From positions 92,128 through 156,127 of the forward strand of contig CAISDV010000089.1 of NCBI GenBank assembly GCA_903884185.1: 64,000 nucleotides of DNA. Direction: 5' to 3'. Shown in pieces: positions 51,177-60,212 of the stretch. Under the pieces are notes generated by a model. The model saw nothing but the letters and a program-made list of their open reading frames with translations, was not told the origin of the DNA and did not search any database. This stretch comes from an uncultured Chitinophagaceae bacterium. Its GTDB lineage: Bacteria > Bacteroidota > Bacteroidia > Chitinophagales > Chitinophagaceae. A program made the translations under genes and the position numbers. Position 1 is the first letter of the stretch. The number at the start of each line of letters is the position of its first letter.

Positions 51177-52862
51177 ATGATGAGCATAAAAAAAATACCA
51201 TTTTTGTTGTATGTACCAATATGGGTTTTCTTTCTGCTCATTCAACAGGATGCTGCTGCGCAATGCCCCGACAATATTGGGTTTGAGACAGGCTATTTTG
51301 CTCCCTGGGAATGTTATGCAGGAAATATTACATCATCAGGGCAGATAAACGTTCTTCTTACAGGCCCTCAGCCAAACAGGCATGTCATGATAAAAAATTA
51401 CGGCGTGAATACGATGGATTTCTATGGGCAGTTCCCGGTTAATTGCCCAAATGGAAGTGGCTATTCTATCAGGTTGGGAAATGAAGAGAAAGGGGCGCAA
51501 GCCGAAAGAGTGAGCTATACTTTTACCATCCCTTCTAATGTAGATAACTACAGCATCATCTATAATTATGCAGTGGTATTTCAAAACCCCAATCATTCGG
51601 CTTACCAGCAACCAAGGTTTACGGCTAAAGTTTTTGATGTAGATAACCAAATCTATATTGATTGTGCTTCTTTTGATTATGCAGCTTCTTCCTCTTTACC
51701 GGGTTTTAAAGTATCGGCTACACAATCAGATGTTTATTATAAACCCTGGTCGCCGGTAACGATCAAGCTCGCAGGCTTTGCGGGCAGAACACTTCGCCTG
51801 GAATTTACTACCAACGATTGTACTTTGGGCGGCCATTTTGGGTATGCTTATATTGATGTAAATGAAAATTGTTCTTCACCAGTTGGCGGAAATGTGTATT
51901 GCATTGGTGCAAGTTCAGTTACATTAACTGCGCCTTATGGGTATCAATCTTATAGCTGGTCCCCACCCGATTTTTCACAAGTACTGGGAACCGCAAGAAC
52001 ACTTACAATCAAACCCCCGCCTGTACCCAATACTGTTTTTGCATTGATCATCACTCCTTTTCCCGGATCGGGATGCCTGGATACATTGTATGCAACAATG
52101 AAATTTCTGCCCGATAATTTTAATTTGAATGTGCTGTCGCCTATTGAAGTATGTACGCCTAATATTGTTGACCTCACTTCTTCCATTGTAACAGCGGGAA
52201 GCACTCCCGGTATGGTGTTTACTTATTTTCTTGACTCCACACTCGATAATTATGTGCCTGCGCCTAAGTTTATCGCTGGAGATGGATTGTTTTATATTAA
52301 TGCATCTAACAGTGACGGATGCAGCGAAACAAAACCCGTGATCGTTACTATTGCCGATCCGCCCGATCTTCATATTATCGATCCACCCATAGCCTACTAT
52401 CCCAATAAAGTAAACCTTACGGATACTTCTATTGTTAAAGGAAATATTCCCGGGTTTACATTGAGTTACTGGAAAGATTCTTTGGCCACGATCAGTTTGC
52501 CTAATCCAACTGCAGTAGATACTGCCGGAATTTATTATATCAAATCTGCCAACCTTATCGGTTGTAAAGCAATAGACCCTGTGAAAGTAGTGATCGATAT
52601 TGCCCGTCCGCCCAATGCATTTTCACCCAATGGCGATGGGATCAATGATCTTTGGATGATACCGGGCATACAATTGTACCAGCAATGCCGCGTGGATATT
52701 TATAACCGTTATGGGCAACTTGTTTTTCACTCAATAGGTTATACAAAACCCTGGGATGGAACTTTTAATAATCAGCCTTTGCCCATTGCTACTTATTATT
52801 ATGTGATCAAGTTGGATAATGCACATGCTCCTATTGGAGGAAGTATTACGATATTCAAATAA
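51177..52862 (+). CDS. Secreted protein with T9SS type B (gliding-motility) sorting domain
   Basis: A 561-residue extracellular protein. The signal peptide runs to about residue 28 (LIQQDAAAQ). An N-terminal beta-sandwich with FETGYFAPWECYAG and GYSIRLGNE follows, then immunoglobulin-like segments with SGCLDT and SDGCSE pairs. The C-terminal ~85 residues open with NAFSPNGDGINDLW and contain VDIYNRYGQLVFHS and PWDGTFNNQPLPIATYYYVI, the type B sorting tail linked to gliding-motility proteins. It would be secreted by the type IX system; the function is unknown. Start ATG 51177 or 51180 gives the best signal; upstream starts at 51081 or 51105 would run through the terminator. Confidence 0.88.
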   Translation: MMSIKKIPFLLYVPIWVFFLLIQQDAAAQCPDNIGFETGYFAPWECYAGNITSSGQINVLLTGPQPNRHVMIKNYGVNTMDFYGQFPVNCPNGSGYSIRLGNEEKGAQAERVSYTFTIPSNVDNYSIIYNYAVVFQNPNHSAYQQPRFTAKVFDVDNQIYIDCASFDYAASSSLPGFKVSATQSDVYYKPWSPVTIKLAGFAGRTLRLEFTTNDCTLGGHFGYAYIDVNENCSSPVGGNVYCIGASSVTLTAPYGYQSYSWSPPDFSQVLGTARTLTIKPPPVPNTVFALIITPFPGSGCLDTLYATMKFLPDNFNLNVLSPIEVCTPNIVDLTSSIVTAGSTPGMVFTYFLDSTLDNYVPAPKFIAGDGLFYINASNSDGCSETKPVIVTIADPPDLHIIDPPIAYYPNKVNLTDTSIVKGNIPGFTLSYWKDSLATISLPNPTAVDTAGIYYIKSANLIGCKAIDPVKVVIDIARPPNAFSPNGDGINDLWMIPGIQLYQQCRVDIYNRYGQLVFHSIGYTKPWDGTFNNQPLPIATYYYVIKLDNAHAPIGGSITIFK

Positions 52863-52924
52863 ATATTCTACTCTTTAACAGGTGATTGAATTAATTCAAT
52901 GGGCCGGATTAGTAATAGGGAATC

Positions 52925-52992
52925 ACTCTCAAAACCTCTGCGAAACTCCCCGCCTCTGCGCCCGAAGTTTCGGGCTCTGCGGTGAAAAGAAG
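52925..52992. repeat. CTCTGCG-type repeat with an inserted CCCGAAGTTTCGGG palindrome
   Basis: The words CCTCTGCGAAACTC and CCTCTGCG ... CTCTGCGGTGAAA belong to the same style of TGCG/CGCA intergenic element seen elsewhere in the window. The 14-bp palindrome CCCGAAGTTTCGGG at 52961-52974 is flanked on both sides by CTCTGCG (52954-52960 and 52975-52981). This may mean insertion with a 7-bp duplication, or simply an internal repeat of the host element. Confidence 0.65.
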
Positions 52993-53040
52993 CAAATAAA
53001 CAACAAGCGATAAAGAATTGTGTTAAACGGATTCTCCGTC

Positions 53041-53056
53041 TGTGTTTCCAAACACA
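53041..53056 (+). promoter_or_regulatory. Perfect palindrome TGTGTTTCCAAACACA before the M16 genes
   Basis: The 7+2+7 inverted repeat lies 48 bp before the first M16 ATG, and TACTTTAG (53065-53072), a near match to the -7 element, follows it. It could be a regulator site; there is no second copy in the window to support this. Confidence 0.4.
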
Positions 53057-53103
53057 AAAACAATTACTTTAGCCGAAATTTTTCTTCCTTAAATAAAACT
53101 AAT

Positions 53104-54429
53104 ATGTTGATCCAGAAAAAGCTTCTATGTATAGCGGCGGTATTATTCTCGTCGTACATACAGGCACAGAAAGTTGAATTTACGCAGTATGATCTTCCCA
53201 ATGGACTGCATGTAGTACTTCACCAGGACCACTCGGCACCGGTAGTTGCAGTTTCTGTTATGTACCATGTAGGGTCTAAAAATGAAGTAGTAGGACGCAC
53301 AGGCTTTGCGCATTTTTTTGAACACCTTTTATTCGAAGGTTCTGAAAATATCAAAAAAGGAGAATTCTTCAAACTTGTTTCGAGTAATGGCGGACAGAAC
53401 AATGCGAATACTACGCAGGACCGTACTTTTTATTATGAAGAATTTCCATCTAACCAGTTAAAACTTGGATTGTGGCTGGAGAGCGAAAGAATGATGCACC
53501 CTGTCATCAATCAAGTAGGCGTAACCACACAAAACGAAGTGGTGAAAGAAGAAAAACGCCAGAGCTTTGATAACCGCCCTTATGGTAATGTAGTGGCAAA
53601 GATCGTTGCAAGGTTATTTACCAAACATCCTTATCGTTGGGACCCGATTGGTTCTATGGCCGACCTGGATGCAGCAAAGCTGGAAGAGTTCCGGGATTTC
53701 TTCAAAAAATATTATGTTCCTAATAATGCGGTGCTTTCTATAGCGGGTGATATTGATGTTGAACAAACGAAGGCTTTGATAGCGGATTATTTTGGCCCTG
53801 TGCCCAAAGGCGCGCCGATCAATTATGTAAAAACAGAAGAAGCGCCGATCACAAAAATGATCGTGGATACAGCGTATGATGCCAATATACAATTACCCGC
53901 TATTGTTGCAGCATATCGTGTTCCGGGACTGAATAATAAAGATGCCAAGACAATGCAGATGATCTCTACCATACTTTCTGGTGGAGCCAGCTCAGTATTG
54001 TATAAGAAAATGGTGGATGATAAAAAGAACTCTTTGCAGGTAGGCGCTTTTAATTATGCATTAGAAGATTATGGCGCTTATATTATTTATGCACTGCCAA
54101 ATAATAACACGCCGCTGAACAGTTTATTAAAAGATGTGGACGAAGAGATCGTGAAACTACAATCGTCACTGGTGAGCGAAGAAGTGTACAGGAAGATACA
54201 GAACCAGTTCGAAAATAATTATGTAACTGCCAACTCAAGAGTATTGGGTGTTGCGGAAAACCTGGCGAATGGATATACGTTTTACAACAAGAATACAAAT
54301 AACATTAACGAGGAGCTGGATAAAATAAGAAGTATTACAAGAGAAGACATCCTGGCGGCAGCAAAAAAATACCTGCAGCCATCATCCAGGCTGGTGCTTT
54401 ATTATTTACCCGGAAAAACAGCACAATAA
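53104..54429 (+). CDS. M16 family zinc metallopeptidase, catalytic subunit
   Basis: A 441-residue exported protease (signal ends near SSYIQAQ). The inverted zinc motif HxxEH is intact as H70-F-F-E-H74 inside GRTGFAHFFEHLLFEGS, with the downstream QNEVVKEEKRQ helix giving the third ligand. The C-terminal inactive-like half follows (YFGPVPKGAP ... ILSGGASSVLYKKMV). M16B peptidases degrade peptides in a clam-shell chamber and often work as pairs. The next gene, 63 bp away, encodes an M16 protein lacking the zinc motif. ATG 53104 is chosen because the 28 residues upstream do not form a signal. Confidence 0.93.
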   Translation: MLIQKKLLCIAAVLFSSYIQAQKVEFTQYDLPNGLHVVLHQDHSAPVVAVSVMYHVGSKNEVVGRTGFAHFFEHLLFEGSENIKKGEFFKLVSSNGGQNNANTTQDRTFYYEEFPSNQLKLGLWLESERMMHPVINQVGVTTQNEVVKEEKRQSFDNRPYGNVVAKIVARLFTKHPYRWDPIGSMADLDAAKLEEFRDFFKKYYVPNNAVLSIAGDIDVEQTKALIADYFGPVPKGAPINYVKTEEAPITKMIVDTAYDANIQLPAIVAAYRVPGLNNKDAKTMQMISTILSGGASSVLYKKMVDDKKNSLQVGAFNYALEDYGAYIIYALPNNNTPLNSLLKDVDEEIVKLQSSLVSEEVYRKIQNQFENNYVTANSRVLGVAENLANGYTFYNKNTNNINEELDKIRSITREDILAAAKKYLQPSSRLVLYYLPGKTAQ

Positions 54430-54492
54430 TTTTATTAAAAAATGGTGGTGAAGGTTACACGAACATTTGACCCGAACCCAAAACAATACAAC

Positions 54493-56574
54493 ATGAAGAA
54501 AATTGTAATGATACTAGCCGCGGCGTTTTTGATCACCCATGCCGGTGCACAGGTTGACCGCACGAAAAAGCCCGCAGCAGGCCCCGCTCCTGTGATCACA
54601 TTTAAAGACCCGGTTACTTTCCAGCTGCCCAATGGTATTACTGTCTTGATAGCCGAAGACCATAAACTGCCAAAGGTTTCGGCCAGTTTTTATATTGATG
54701 CAGGACCAGTTACCGAAGGAAAAAAAGCGGGTGTACAGGAACTGATGGGTTCTATGCTGAATGAAGGTACCAAGGATATGCCCAAAGCAGTGTTTGATGA
54801 AGAAGTGGATAAAATGGGCGCCAATGTAGGATTAAGTGCATCAGGTGGAAATGCTTCTGCACTTACCCGTTATTTTAAACGTGCTTTTGAATTGATGGGA
54901 AAAGGATTAATGAATCCTGCCTTTACGCAAGAGTCTTTTGATAAATTAAAATCGCAAGTACTGACCGGAATAAAATCGAATGAGAAAAATGTAAAAGCTG
55001 TTTCAGGAAGAGTGGTGGATGCATTGTTTTATGGAAAGACGCATCCAAACGGAGAGTTTGAAACCGAACAAAGTGTGACTGCGTTAACACTGGCCGATGT
55101 AGTGGAAGCCTATCATAAATACATTACTCCTTCCCGTTCTTATTTAACGATCGCAGGGGATATTTCTCCCGAAGCGGCAAAGAAACTGGCAGAAGATGTG
55201 TTTGGAAAAATGCAGGGGCCTTCATTAAAATTTCCTGTATTGCCAACAGTTGCCAACCCTTCTAATGTAGAAATTGATGTGGTGGGAATGTCGAATGCAG
55301 TACAATCGGAAATTACTGTTGGCAACCTGGTTGACCTGAGATTAAATAACCCAGATTATTTTGCAGTACTGTTGGCCAATCAGGTATTGGGTGGTGGTGC
55401 CGAAAGCCGCTTATTCAATAACCTTCGTGAAAAGCACGGGTTTACTTATGGCGCCTATTCAGGTATCAGTGCCGGCAGGTACCAGACCATGTTTTCTGCT
55501 TCTGCTTCTGTACGTACGCCAAAGACCGACAGTGCTGTAACGGAATTCCTGAATGAAATAGAAAAACTCCGCAATGAAAAAGTTTCTGACGAAGAGTTGA
55601 ATAGTGCCAAGGCATTATACAATGGCTCGTTTGCATTGGGTATGGAAAACAGGGAACGTACAGCAGGTTATGCAAGGAATATCCTCATCAATGAATTGCC
55701 TAAAGATTTTTATCGCACTTACCTGCAGAAGATCAATGCAGTTACTGCAGATGATATACAAAGGGTAGTTAGAAAATATTTTAACCGTGAGAATGTACGC
55801 ATCGTCGTTGTAGGAAATGCATCGGCCATGCTGGAAGGATTGAAGAAACTGAATTTTACTGTAAAGCAATTTGATACATACGCAGATCCTCTGGTTGTGT
55901 CAGCTGCGCCCGCTGCCTCTGCCAGTGTGAAGGCCTCTGATATTTTTTCTGATTACCTGAAAGCAATAGGTGGAACGGATGAACTTGGAAAAGTAAGATC
56001 CATTTATGCTACGATGGGGTTAAGTATGCAGGGAATGAATATTGATGTGCAGATGAAGGAGATGGTTCCCAATATGAAATCCATGACCATGGCGATGGCT
56101 GGTAATACGTTGATGAAAACCAGGTTTAATGGAACAGCAGGCTACCAGGAGCAGCAGGGCAATAAAGTGGAGATGACGGCCGATGAAATAAAAGAAGAAG
56201 CTGCAGTTAATAATTTATTTGAACAGATAGATTACTTGAAGAACCCTGCATTTAAAGCAGTAGTGAATGGAACCGAAAAATTGAATGGCTCAGATGTATA
56301 CAAGGTAACGCTTACTTACCCCACAGGCAAGGCAAAGACAGAATATTATGATATGAAGAGCAAGTTTCTTTTAAAAACAGAAGAAACAAAATCTGCCAAT
56401 GGCACTGAGGTTGTGACTACTGTAGAATTTGCTAATTATAAGAAAGCCGGGAATATCATGTTTCCATATTCTCAGACGATCACCAACGCAGCCAATGGGC
56501 AATCACAATCATTTGAATTAAAAGCAACTGATGTAAAGATCAATGAAGGTGTGACGGCAGATGATTTTAAATAA
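54493..56574 (+). CDS. M16 family partner subunit without zinc site, with extra C-terminal domain
   Basis: A 693-residue exported protein (signal ends near THAGAQ). Residues about 35-470 form an M16 fold, but the place of HxxEH is filled by AGVQELMGSML, so it cannot bind zinc in the usual way. The substrate-binding segment NNLREKHGFTYGAYSG is kept. It is probably the non-catalytic half of a heteromeric M16 protease with the protein encoded 63 bp upstream. Residues about 480-693 form a separate module (DYLKAIGGTDELGKV ... EGVTADDFK) that resembles the tail of the M1 protein at 307-2919 and recalls LolA/LppX-type lipoprotein-carrier folds. That fold assignment is only a guess. Confidence 0.9.
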   Translation: MKKIVMILAAAFLITHAGAQVDRTKKPAAGPAPVITFKDPVTFQLPNGITVLIAEDHKLPKVSASFYIDAGPVTEGKKAGVQELMGSMLNEGTKDMPKAVFDEEVDKMGANVGLSASGGNASALTRYFKRAFELMGKGLMNPAFTQESFDKLKSQVLTGIKSNEKNVKAVSGRVVDALFYGKTHPNGEFETEQSVTALTLADVVEAYHKYITPSRSYLTIAGDISPEAAKKLAEDVFGKMQGPSLKFPVLPTVANPSNVEIDVVGMSNAVQSEITVGNLVDLRLNNPDYFAVLLANQVLGGGAESRLFNNLREKHGFTYGAYSGISAGRYQTMFSASASVRTPKTDSAVTEFLNEIEKLRNEKVSDEELNSAKALYNGSFALGMENRERTAGYARNILINELPKDFYRTYLQKINAVTADDIQRVVRKYFNRENVRIVVVGNASAMLEGLKKLNFTVKQFDTYADPLVVSAAPAASASVKASDIFSDYLKAIGGTDELGKVRSIYATMGLSMQGMNIDVQMKEMVPNMKSMTMAMAGNTLMKTRFNGTAGYQEQQGNKVEMTADEIKEEAAVNNLFEQIDYLKNPAFKAVVNGTEKLNGSDVYKVTLTYPTGKAKTEYYDMKSKFLLKTEETKSANGTEVVTTVEFANYKKAGNIMFPYSQTITNAANGQSQSFELKATDVKINEGVTADDFK

Positions 56575-56593
56575 TATTATTTTTTCTTTTGAT

Positions 56594-56628
56594 AAAGGCA
56601 ATGGGTTTTACCTGTTGCCTTTTTTTAT
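56594..56628 (+). terminator. Rho-independent terminator after the M16 pair
   Basis: AAAGGCAA (56594-56601) pairs with TTGCCTTT (56615-56622), with GG/CC extra pairing inside the loop, and a T-run continues to 56626. It lies 20 bp after the stop codon. Confidence 0.88.
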
Positions 56629-56657
56629 AGGGCAGAAGGATAGAGGCACAATTTTTA

Positions 56658-57611
56658 TCATCCCCTCGCCTTCAAAATACAATATGCATTAATAATAAGG
56701 TATGCTCCCAGCAACACCTGTGCCGCAATAAAATCGAAACGGTTGGCTTGTTTGAGCTTATTCTGTTTCACCAGTCTCAATGACCAGGCTGAAGCAACGA
56801 TCACCAGGCAAATACAAGAGAGTGTTAGTCCGTGTAATGTATCAACCAATGTAAATGAAGTAGAATCCGGGAGGGAAGCATCGATGATATATTTATTACC
56901 AATGGCTGCAAATACAGCGCCTACACTCAGCCCAAACCTGGAATCAATATTATCAGCATGAATATAAAAACAGATATAGGCTATCAGGAAGGAAACATAC
57001 ATGCCGAGGAATATCTTCCAGAATAATTCGCCGGTGTCCCGGCTAATCACCACTTTCACTTTGTAATCGCTGTATGTTTCATGCGGATCGGTCTCTTCCG
57101 GGTCGCCGAAAGTAGACTCATAAGATTTTGTGCCAGGGAAAACGCGGAGGCTGTCTATATTCCATCCTTTTAATACTACTTTCGGATCATATCTTTTTCC
57201 CAGTGTATCTATTGCAAAGACAAGGTCTTTTGTATCGAACTGTGAATTTTCTATCGACAATCGCAGGTTCTGCTTGTCGAAAGGAAAATTATGGATCTTC
57301 CAGGAATCCTTCATCTGGCATTGCAATTTCATCAGTACATAATATTTCCCGGTGGATGAATCAATGGATGAAAATGATTTGGTAAAAGTTTTTGCTTCTG
57401 GTATTTCCAGGTTCTGCATAAAATCAAATTCCCGGTTTTTATAAGTAAGCCATAACCAGAAATTGATGCTGTATTCATTTTGTTTGAAATCAATATCATG
57501 GATGCTGGTGATATAGATGCCAGTCTTAACCGTATCAGGCACTTTATTCTGCGCAAAGGATTGGGCAGTCAATAGTATCAAACAGGCTGAGAAGAACAGT
57601 ATTTTTTTCAT
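56658..57611 (-). CDS. Pentameric ligand-gated ion channel homologue
   Basis: A 317-residue membrane protein with a Sec signal (FSACLILLTAQSFAQ). An extracellular ligand-binding-type beta domain (about 22-195) includes VKTGIYITSIHDIDFKQNEY, FWLWLTY and HNFPFDKQNLRLSIEN, the last matching the loop around the conserved Pro of Cys-loop and GLIC/ELIC channels. Four hydrophobic segments follow at about 203-225 (M1), 235-255 (M2), 262-285 (M3) and 295-315 (M4). This is the full layout of a prokaryotic pentameric channel, although M2 looks atypical (FGLSVGAVFAAIGNKYII). The ligand and ion are unknown. ATG 57611 is preferred for the signal; longer starts are possible. Confidence 0.78.
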   Translation of the reverse strand: MKKILFFSACLILLTAQSFAQNKVPDTVKTGIYITSIHDIDFKQNEYSINFWLWLTYKNREFDFMQNLEIPEAKTFTKSFSSIDSSTGKYYVLMKLQCQMKDSWKIHNFPFDKQNLRLSIENSQFDTKDLVFAIDTLGKRYDPKVVLKGWNIDSLRVFPGTKSYESTFGDPEETDPHETYSDYKVKVVISRDTGELFWKIFLGMYVSFLIAYICFYIHADNIDSRFGLSVGAVFAAIGNKYIIDASLPDSTSFTLVDTLHGLTLSCICLVIVASAWSLRLVKQNKLKQANRFDFIAAQVLLGAYLIINAYCILKARG

Positions 57612-57704
57612 TCGTGGCGTCATTTGTGCAAGAAAGATAAAACATTGTATTGAAAAGTGCAATGTGTTTTGCAACTCAGTAAGTGAGCCATTCTTTATAT
57701 TTTA

Positions 57705-58970
57705 TCAGGCAGTTGGCTCAGAAGCTTTCAACTGCTTTAATGCTTTGGTTATTTTTTTCCATTCCCTGGCGCCTTTTCTTGTGGCTATTTTTGAACGGGA
57801 GGTTGAGTAAAATTCTATAATATTCAATTTAAGTGCGGCGCTTAGATGATCGAATTTTTTTTTATCAAGCTTTAATAAGAGGGAACCATAATTTTGATCC
57901 GCAAGTTTATATTCTCCGGGTGCAGTTCTCTTCCCTGTATCAAAATCAATATTTTTGAGGTCTAAATTCTCTGTGCTCAATACTTTCATAGAGGCAGAAC
58001 AATTCACTAAAACAGTATCAAAGCTTTGAATGAATAATTTTTCTGCTTCGAGGCTGGGCTCTTTTAATTTCAATACACTGAGAGGCCCAATTTTAGGAAG
58101 AATACGGATCAACCCCGACAACGCATAAGCCAGGAATCCCGGGCTCCGGTTCTTTTTTCCGAATGCTTCGTAGTAATTGGCTTTGGTCATTTTGTACCTG
58201 AAATTTTTGCTGGTGGCAGTAGGTTGCATTTTCAGGATATCATTTTTCCTGATGACCCATGCAGTCTGTGTAAGAACTGGCAACAAACTCATGACAGACC
58301 AACGGAACAGGTCGACCGCAACAGAAAGGTTTTTGCAAACATCCGTCAGTTCCATACCATAGGTTTTACTGAAAGCCCTTTCTAATACAGGAATGGATAC
58401 TTTAAAACCTATAAAATCGTGGTATGACTGTGAGGCATAATTGCCTTTGGCTGTTTGCAGAACATCAAAAGCAAATTCAACCCTTCTGTGTGAAATGTTA
58501 TTCTCATCATAAGTAACATTGCCTCCAAATTTTTCCTTCATCCTGGGATACATGAGCGGTACGCTTTGATTGGTGCCTAACGAATGCCCATATTTATCAG
58601 CCATATAATGACACATAAAGCCGAGCGCAAAAGCATATTCATTTACATCTTGTGCTTCTGCAAGTATTGCATTCACCATATCGCCGCTGCGTACATAGTG
58701 TACCAGGTTGGTAAACAAATGGCTGCCAAAAGGGAAGTAACCCATATCGGGTGCAATGGCGCCGCCATAAGCATAGGCATGCGCTTCCTTTAATTGATCT
58801 TCCGTTAAACCAGGATATTTTTGTTTTAGTAAAGGTTGAATTGATTTTTCCCAGAGTGCATCAATGATGGCTTCATGTGTCAATACCGAATAGGCCACTG
58901 ATGTCAAAGGGCTGGAAAGAATACAGATGGCAAGAACCAGTAAACATTTATTGTAAAAGCCTGATTTCAT
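57705..58970 (-). CDS. Zinc-dependent phospholipase C family protein
   Basis: A 421-residue exported protein (signal to about residue 26). The conserved pattern of the zinc phospholipase C/S1-P1 type helical fold is visible. THEAIIDALW comes near residue 31, then GGAIAPDMGYFPFGSHLFTNLVHYVRSGD, then FALGFMCHYMADKYGHSLG; together these hold the His/Asp zinc ligands. Members may hydrolyse phospholipids, but many bacterial relatives are uncharacterised. The C-terminal ~200 residues have no feature I recognise. It is 93 bp upstream of the channel homologue on the same strand, and the two may be co-transcribed. Confidence 0.85.
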   Translation of the reverse strand: MKSGFYNKCLLVLAICILSSPLTSVAYSVLTHEAIIDALWEKSIQPLLKQKYPGLTEDQLKEAHAYAYGGAIAPDMGYFPFGSHLFTNLVHYVRSGDMVNAILAEAQDVNEYAFALGFMCHYMADKYGHSLGTNQSVPLMYPRMKEKFGGNVTYDENNISHRRVEFAFDVLQTAKGNYASQSYHDFIGFKVSIPVLERAFSKTYGMELTDVCKNLSVAVDLFRWSVMSLLPVLTQTAWVIRKNDILKMQPTATSKNFRYKMTKANYYEAFGKKNRSPGFLAYALSGLIRILPKIGPLSVLKLKEPSLEAEKLFIQSFDTVLVNCSASMKVLSTENLDLKNIDFDTGKRTAPGEYKLADQNYGSLLLKLDKKKFDHLSAALKLNIIEFYSTSRSKIATRKGAREWKKITKALKQLKASEPTA

Positions 58971-59166
58971 GATGTTTGATCATGCATCCGTGAATGATAA
59001 GCAATTGGCCAGGGATGTATGCAGTGTAGGTAAGCAAGTATTGAGCCACCTTTGGAATAACTTGCTTCAAAACTCGAAACAGGAATAGTAAGGGAACATA
59101 GAATAAATCATTTATTTTTAATATACAGCCAACTGCAGGTAAGCGCTGGCTTATCAATACTCATCA

Positions 59167-59268
59167 ATGAATCATCAAACAAGATCAAGGATCATTAAAA
59201 TAATCATCTACATCCTTATTGGATTTGGGCTCGGATTCTTATGGCATAAAATCAAAGACAGGCGATGA
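59167..59268 (+). CDS. Small single-span membrane protein, 33 residues
   Basis: A short frame encoding a basic N-terminus (MNHQTRSR), one hydrophobic span (IIKIIIYILIGFGLGFLW) and a basic tail (HKIKDRR). Its stop overlaps the ATG of the next gene in an ATGA junction (59265-59268), typical of translational coupling, which argues that it is really translated. The family is unknown. It may be an accessory of the membrane protein encoded next. Confidence 0.55.
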   Translation: MNHQTRSRIIKIIIYILIGFGLGFLWHKIKDRR

Positions 59269-60212
59269 GTGAAGAACAAAGCCAGAAAGAAGAAAAGTTA
59301 CCGGTTGCCAATTGCCCCCGCCCGGCTATGCCGTTCGGACGGGAGTTGCCGGATGGCGAACCAGAAACCAGTAACCTCGATCCAAACGATGAAGTTGGGC
59401 GAAGAGAACAGGAAACAGAATCTTTAAACTTGCAACCTGAAACCGAGACTATGGAAGTACATCATCACCCGCAATTAAACCATCAGCCCAAACCCTGGAA
59501 AGAATATTTACTGGAAGGCTTAATGATATTTATTGCAGTGACGATGGGTTTTTTTGCAGAAGGTATCAGGGAAAATATGACGGATCATTCAAAAGAACAC
59601 GAATATATCCTGTCAATGATCGAAGATGCAAAAACGGATACAATGAATTTTCGTATAGCTATCGAGCTAAACAGGGTGAAAGTACGCTACATGGATTCAC
59701 TTGCCAGCTATTGTTTTTATTATGACGGTACCACCAATAGTGATTCAGCCTTATACCGGCTATGTAGAAGAACTTTTAGCCATCCTGATTTTGCAAACCC
59801 GACAGAAAGAACGCTTGTGCAATTAAAAAACGCAGGCGGTATGAGATTGCTAAGAAAAAAAGTAGCGGTAGATAGTATCCTGTTCTATGATGCTTATGGC
59901 AGGAAGTTGGTCGCTCAACAGTCGAATTGCGACCTGTTTCAATCTGCAATAGCAGACCTTAGTATTCATCTTTTCAATTTTAAATATTACGGATCTCCTG
60001 ATCTTCGATCACATTCCAAAAACTTACCTGTTGTATCATCATCCGAAAAACTGCTCAGCGTTGATACAGTGAAGTTGATTGAATTTGGCAACAGGGTATC
60101 TATGTACCGCGGCATTGTTTTTTTCTACACAGTAAGGTTACAGGAAATGCATGACCATGCCGTTAACCTGATCAGGACCTTACAAAAAGAATATCATTTG
60201 GAAAATGAGTGA
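59265..60212 (+). CDS. Single-span membrane protein of unnamed Bacteroidota family with repeat-derived N-terminus
   Basis: A 315-residue protein. Residues about 60-105 (VHHHPQLNHQPKPWKEYLLEGLMIFIAVTMGFFAEGIREN) contain the only transmembrane span and match a pattern I recall from many unannotated Bacteroidota proteins. The rest is helical and charged and probably lies outside the cytoplasm. The first ~60 residues are low complexity (KLPVANCPRP, DGEPETSNLDPND, QETESLNLQPETET) and include a 27-bp dispersed repeat (59317-59343) read in frame as PRPAMPFGRE. The function is unknown. The start overlaps the stop of a 33-residue gene. Confidence 0.7.
   Translation: MSEEQSQKEEKLPVANCPRPAMPFGRELPDGEPETSNLDPNDEVGRREQETESLNLQPETETMEVHHHPQLNHQPKPWKEYLLEGLMIFIAVTMGFFAEGIRENMTDHSKEHEYILSMIEDAKTDTMNFRIAIELNRVKVRYMDSLASYCFYYDGTTNSDSALYRLCRRTFSHPDFANPTERTLVQLKNAGGMRLLRKKVAVDSILFYDAYGRKLVAQQSNCDLFQSAIADLSIHLFNFKYYGSPDLRSHSKNLPVVSSSEKLLSVDTVKLIEFGNRVSMYRGIVFFYTVRLQEMHDHAVNLIRTLQKEYHLENE
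59317..59343 (+). repeat. 27-bp dispersed repeat lying in frame inside a CDS (copy 2)
   Basis: This matches the reverse complement of 6901-6927 with two differences in 27 positions. Here it encodes part of the N-terminal low-complexity region of a membrane protein. Confidence 0.85.
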
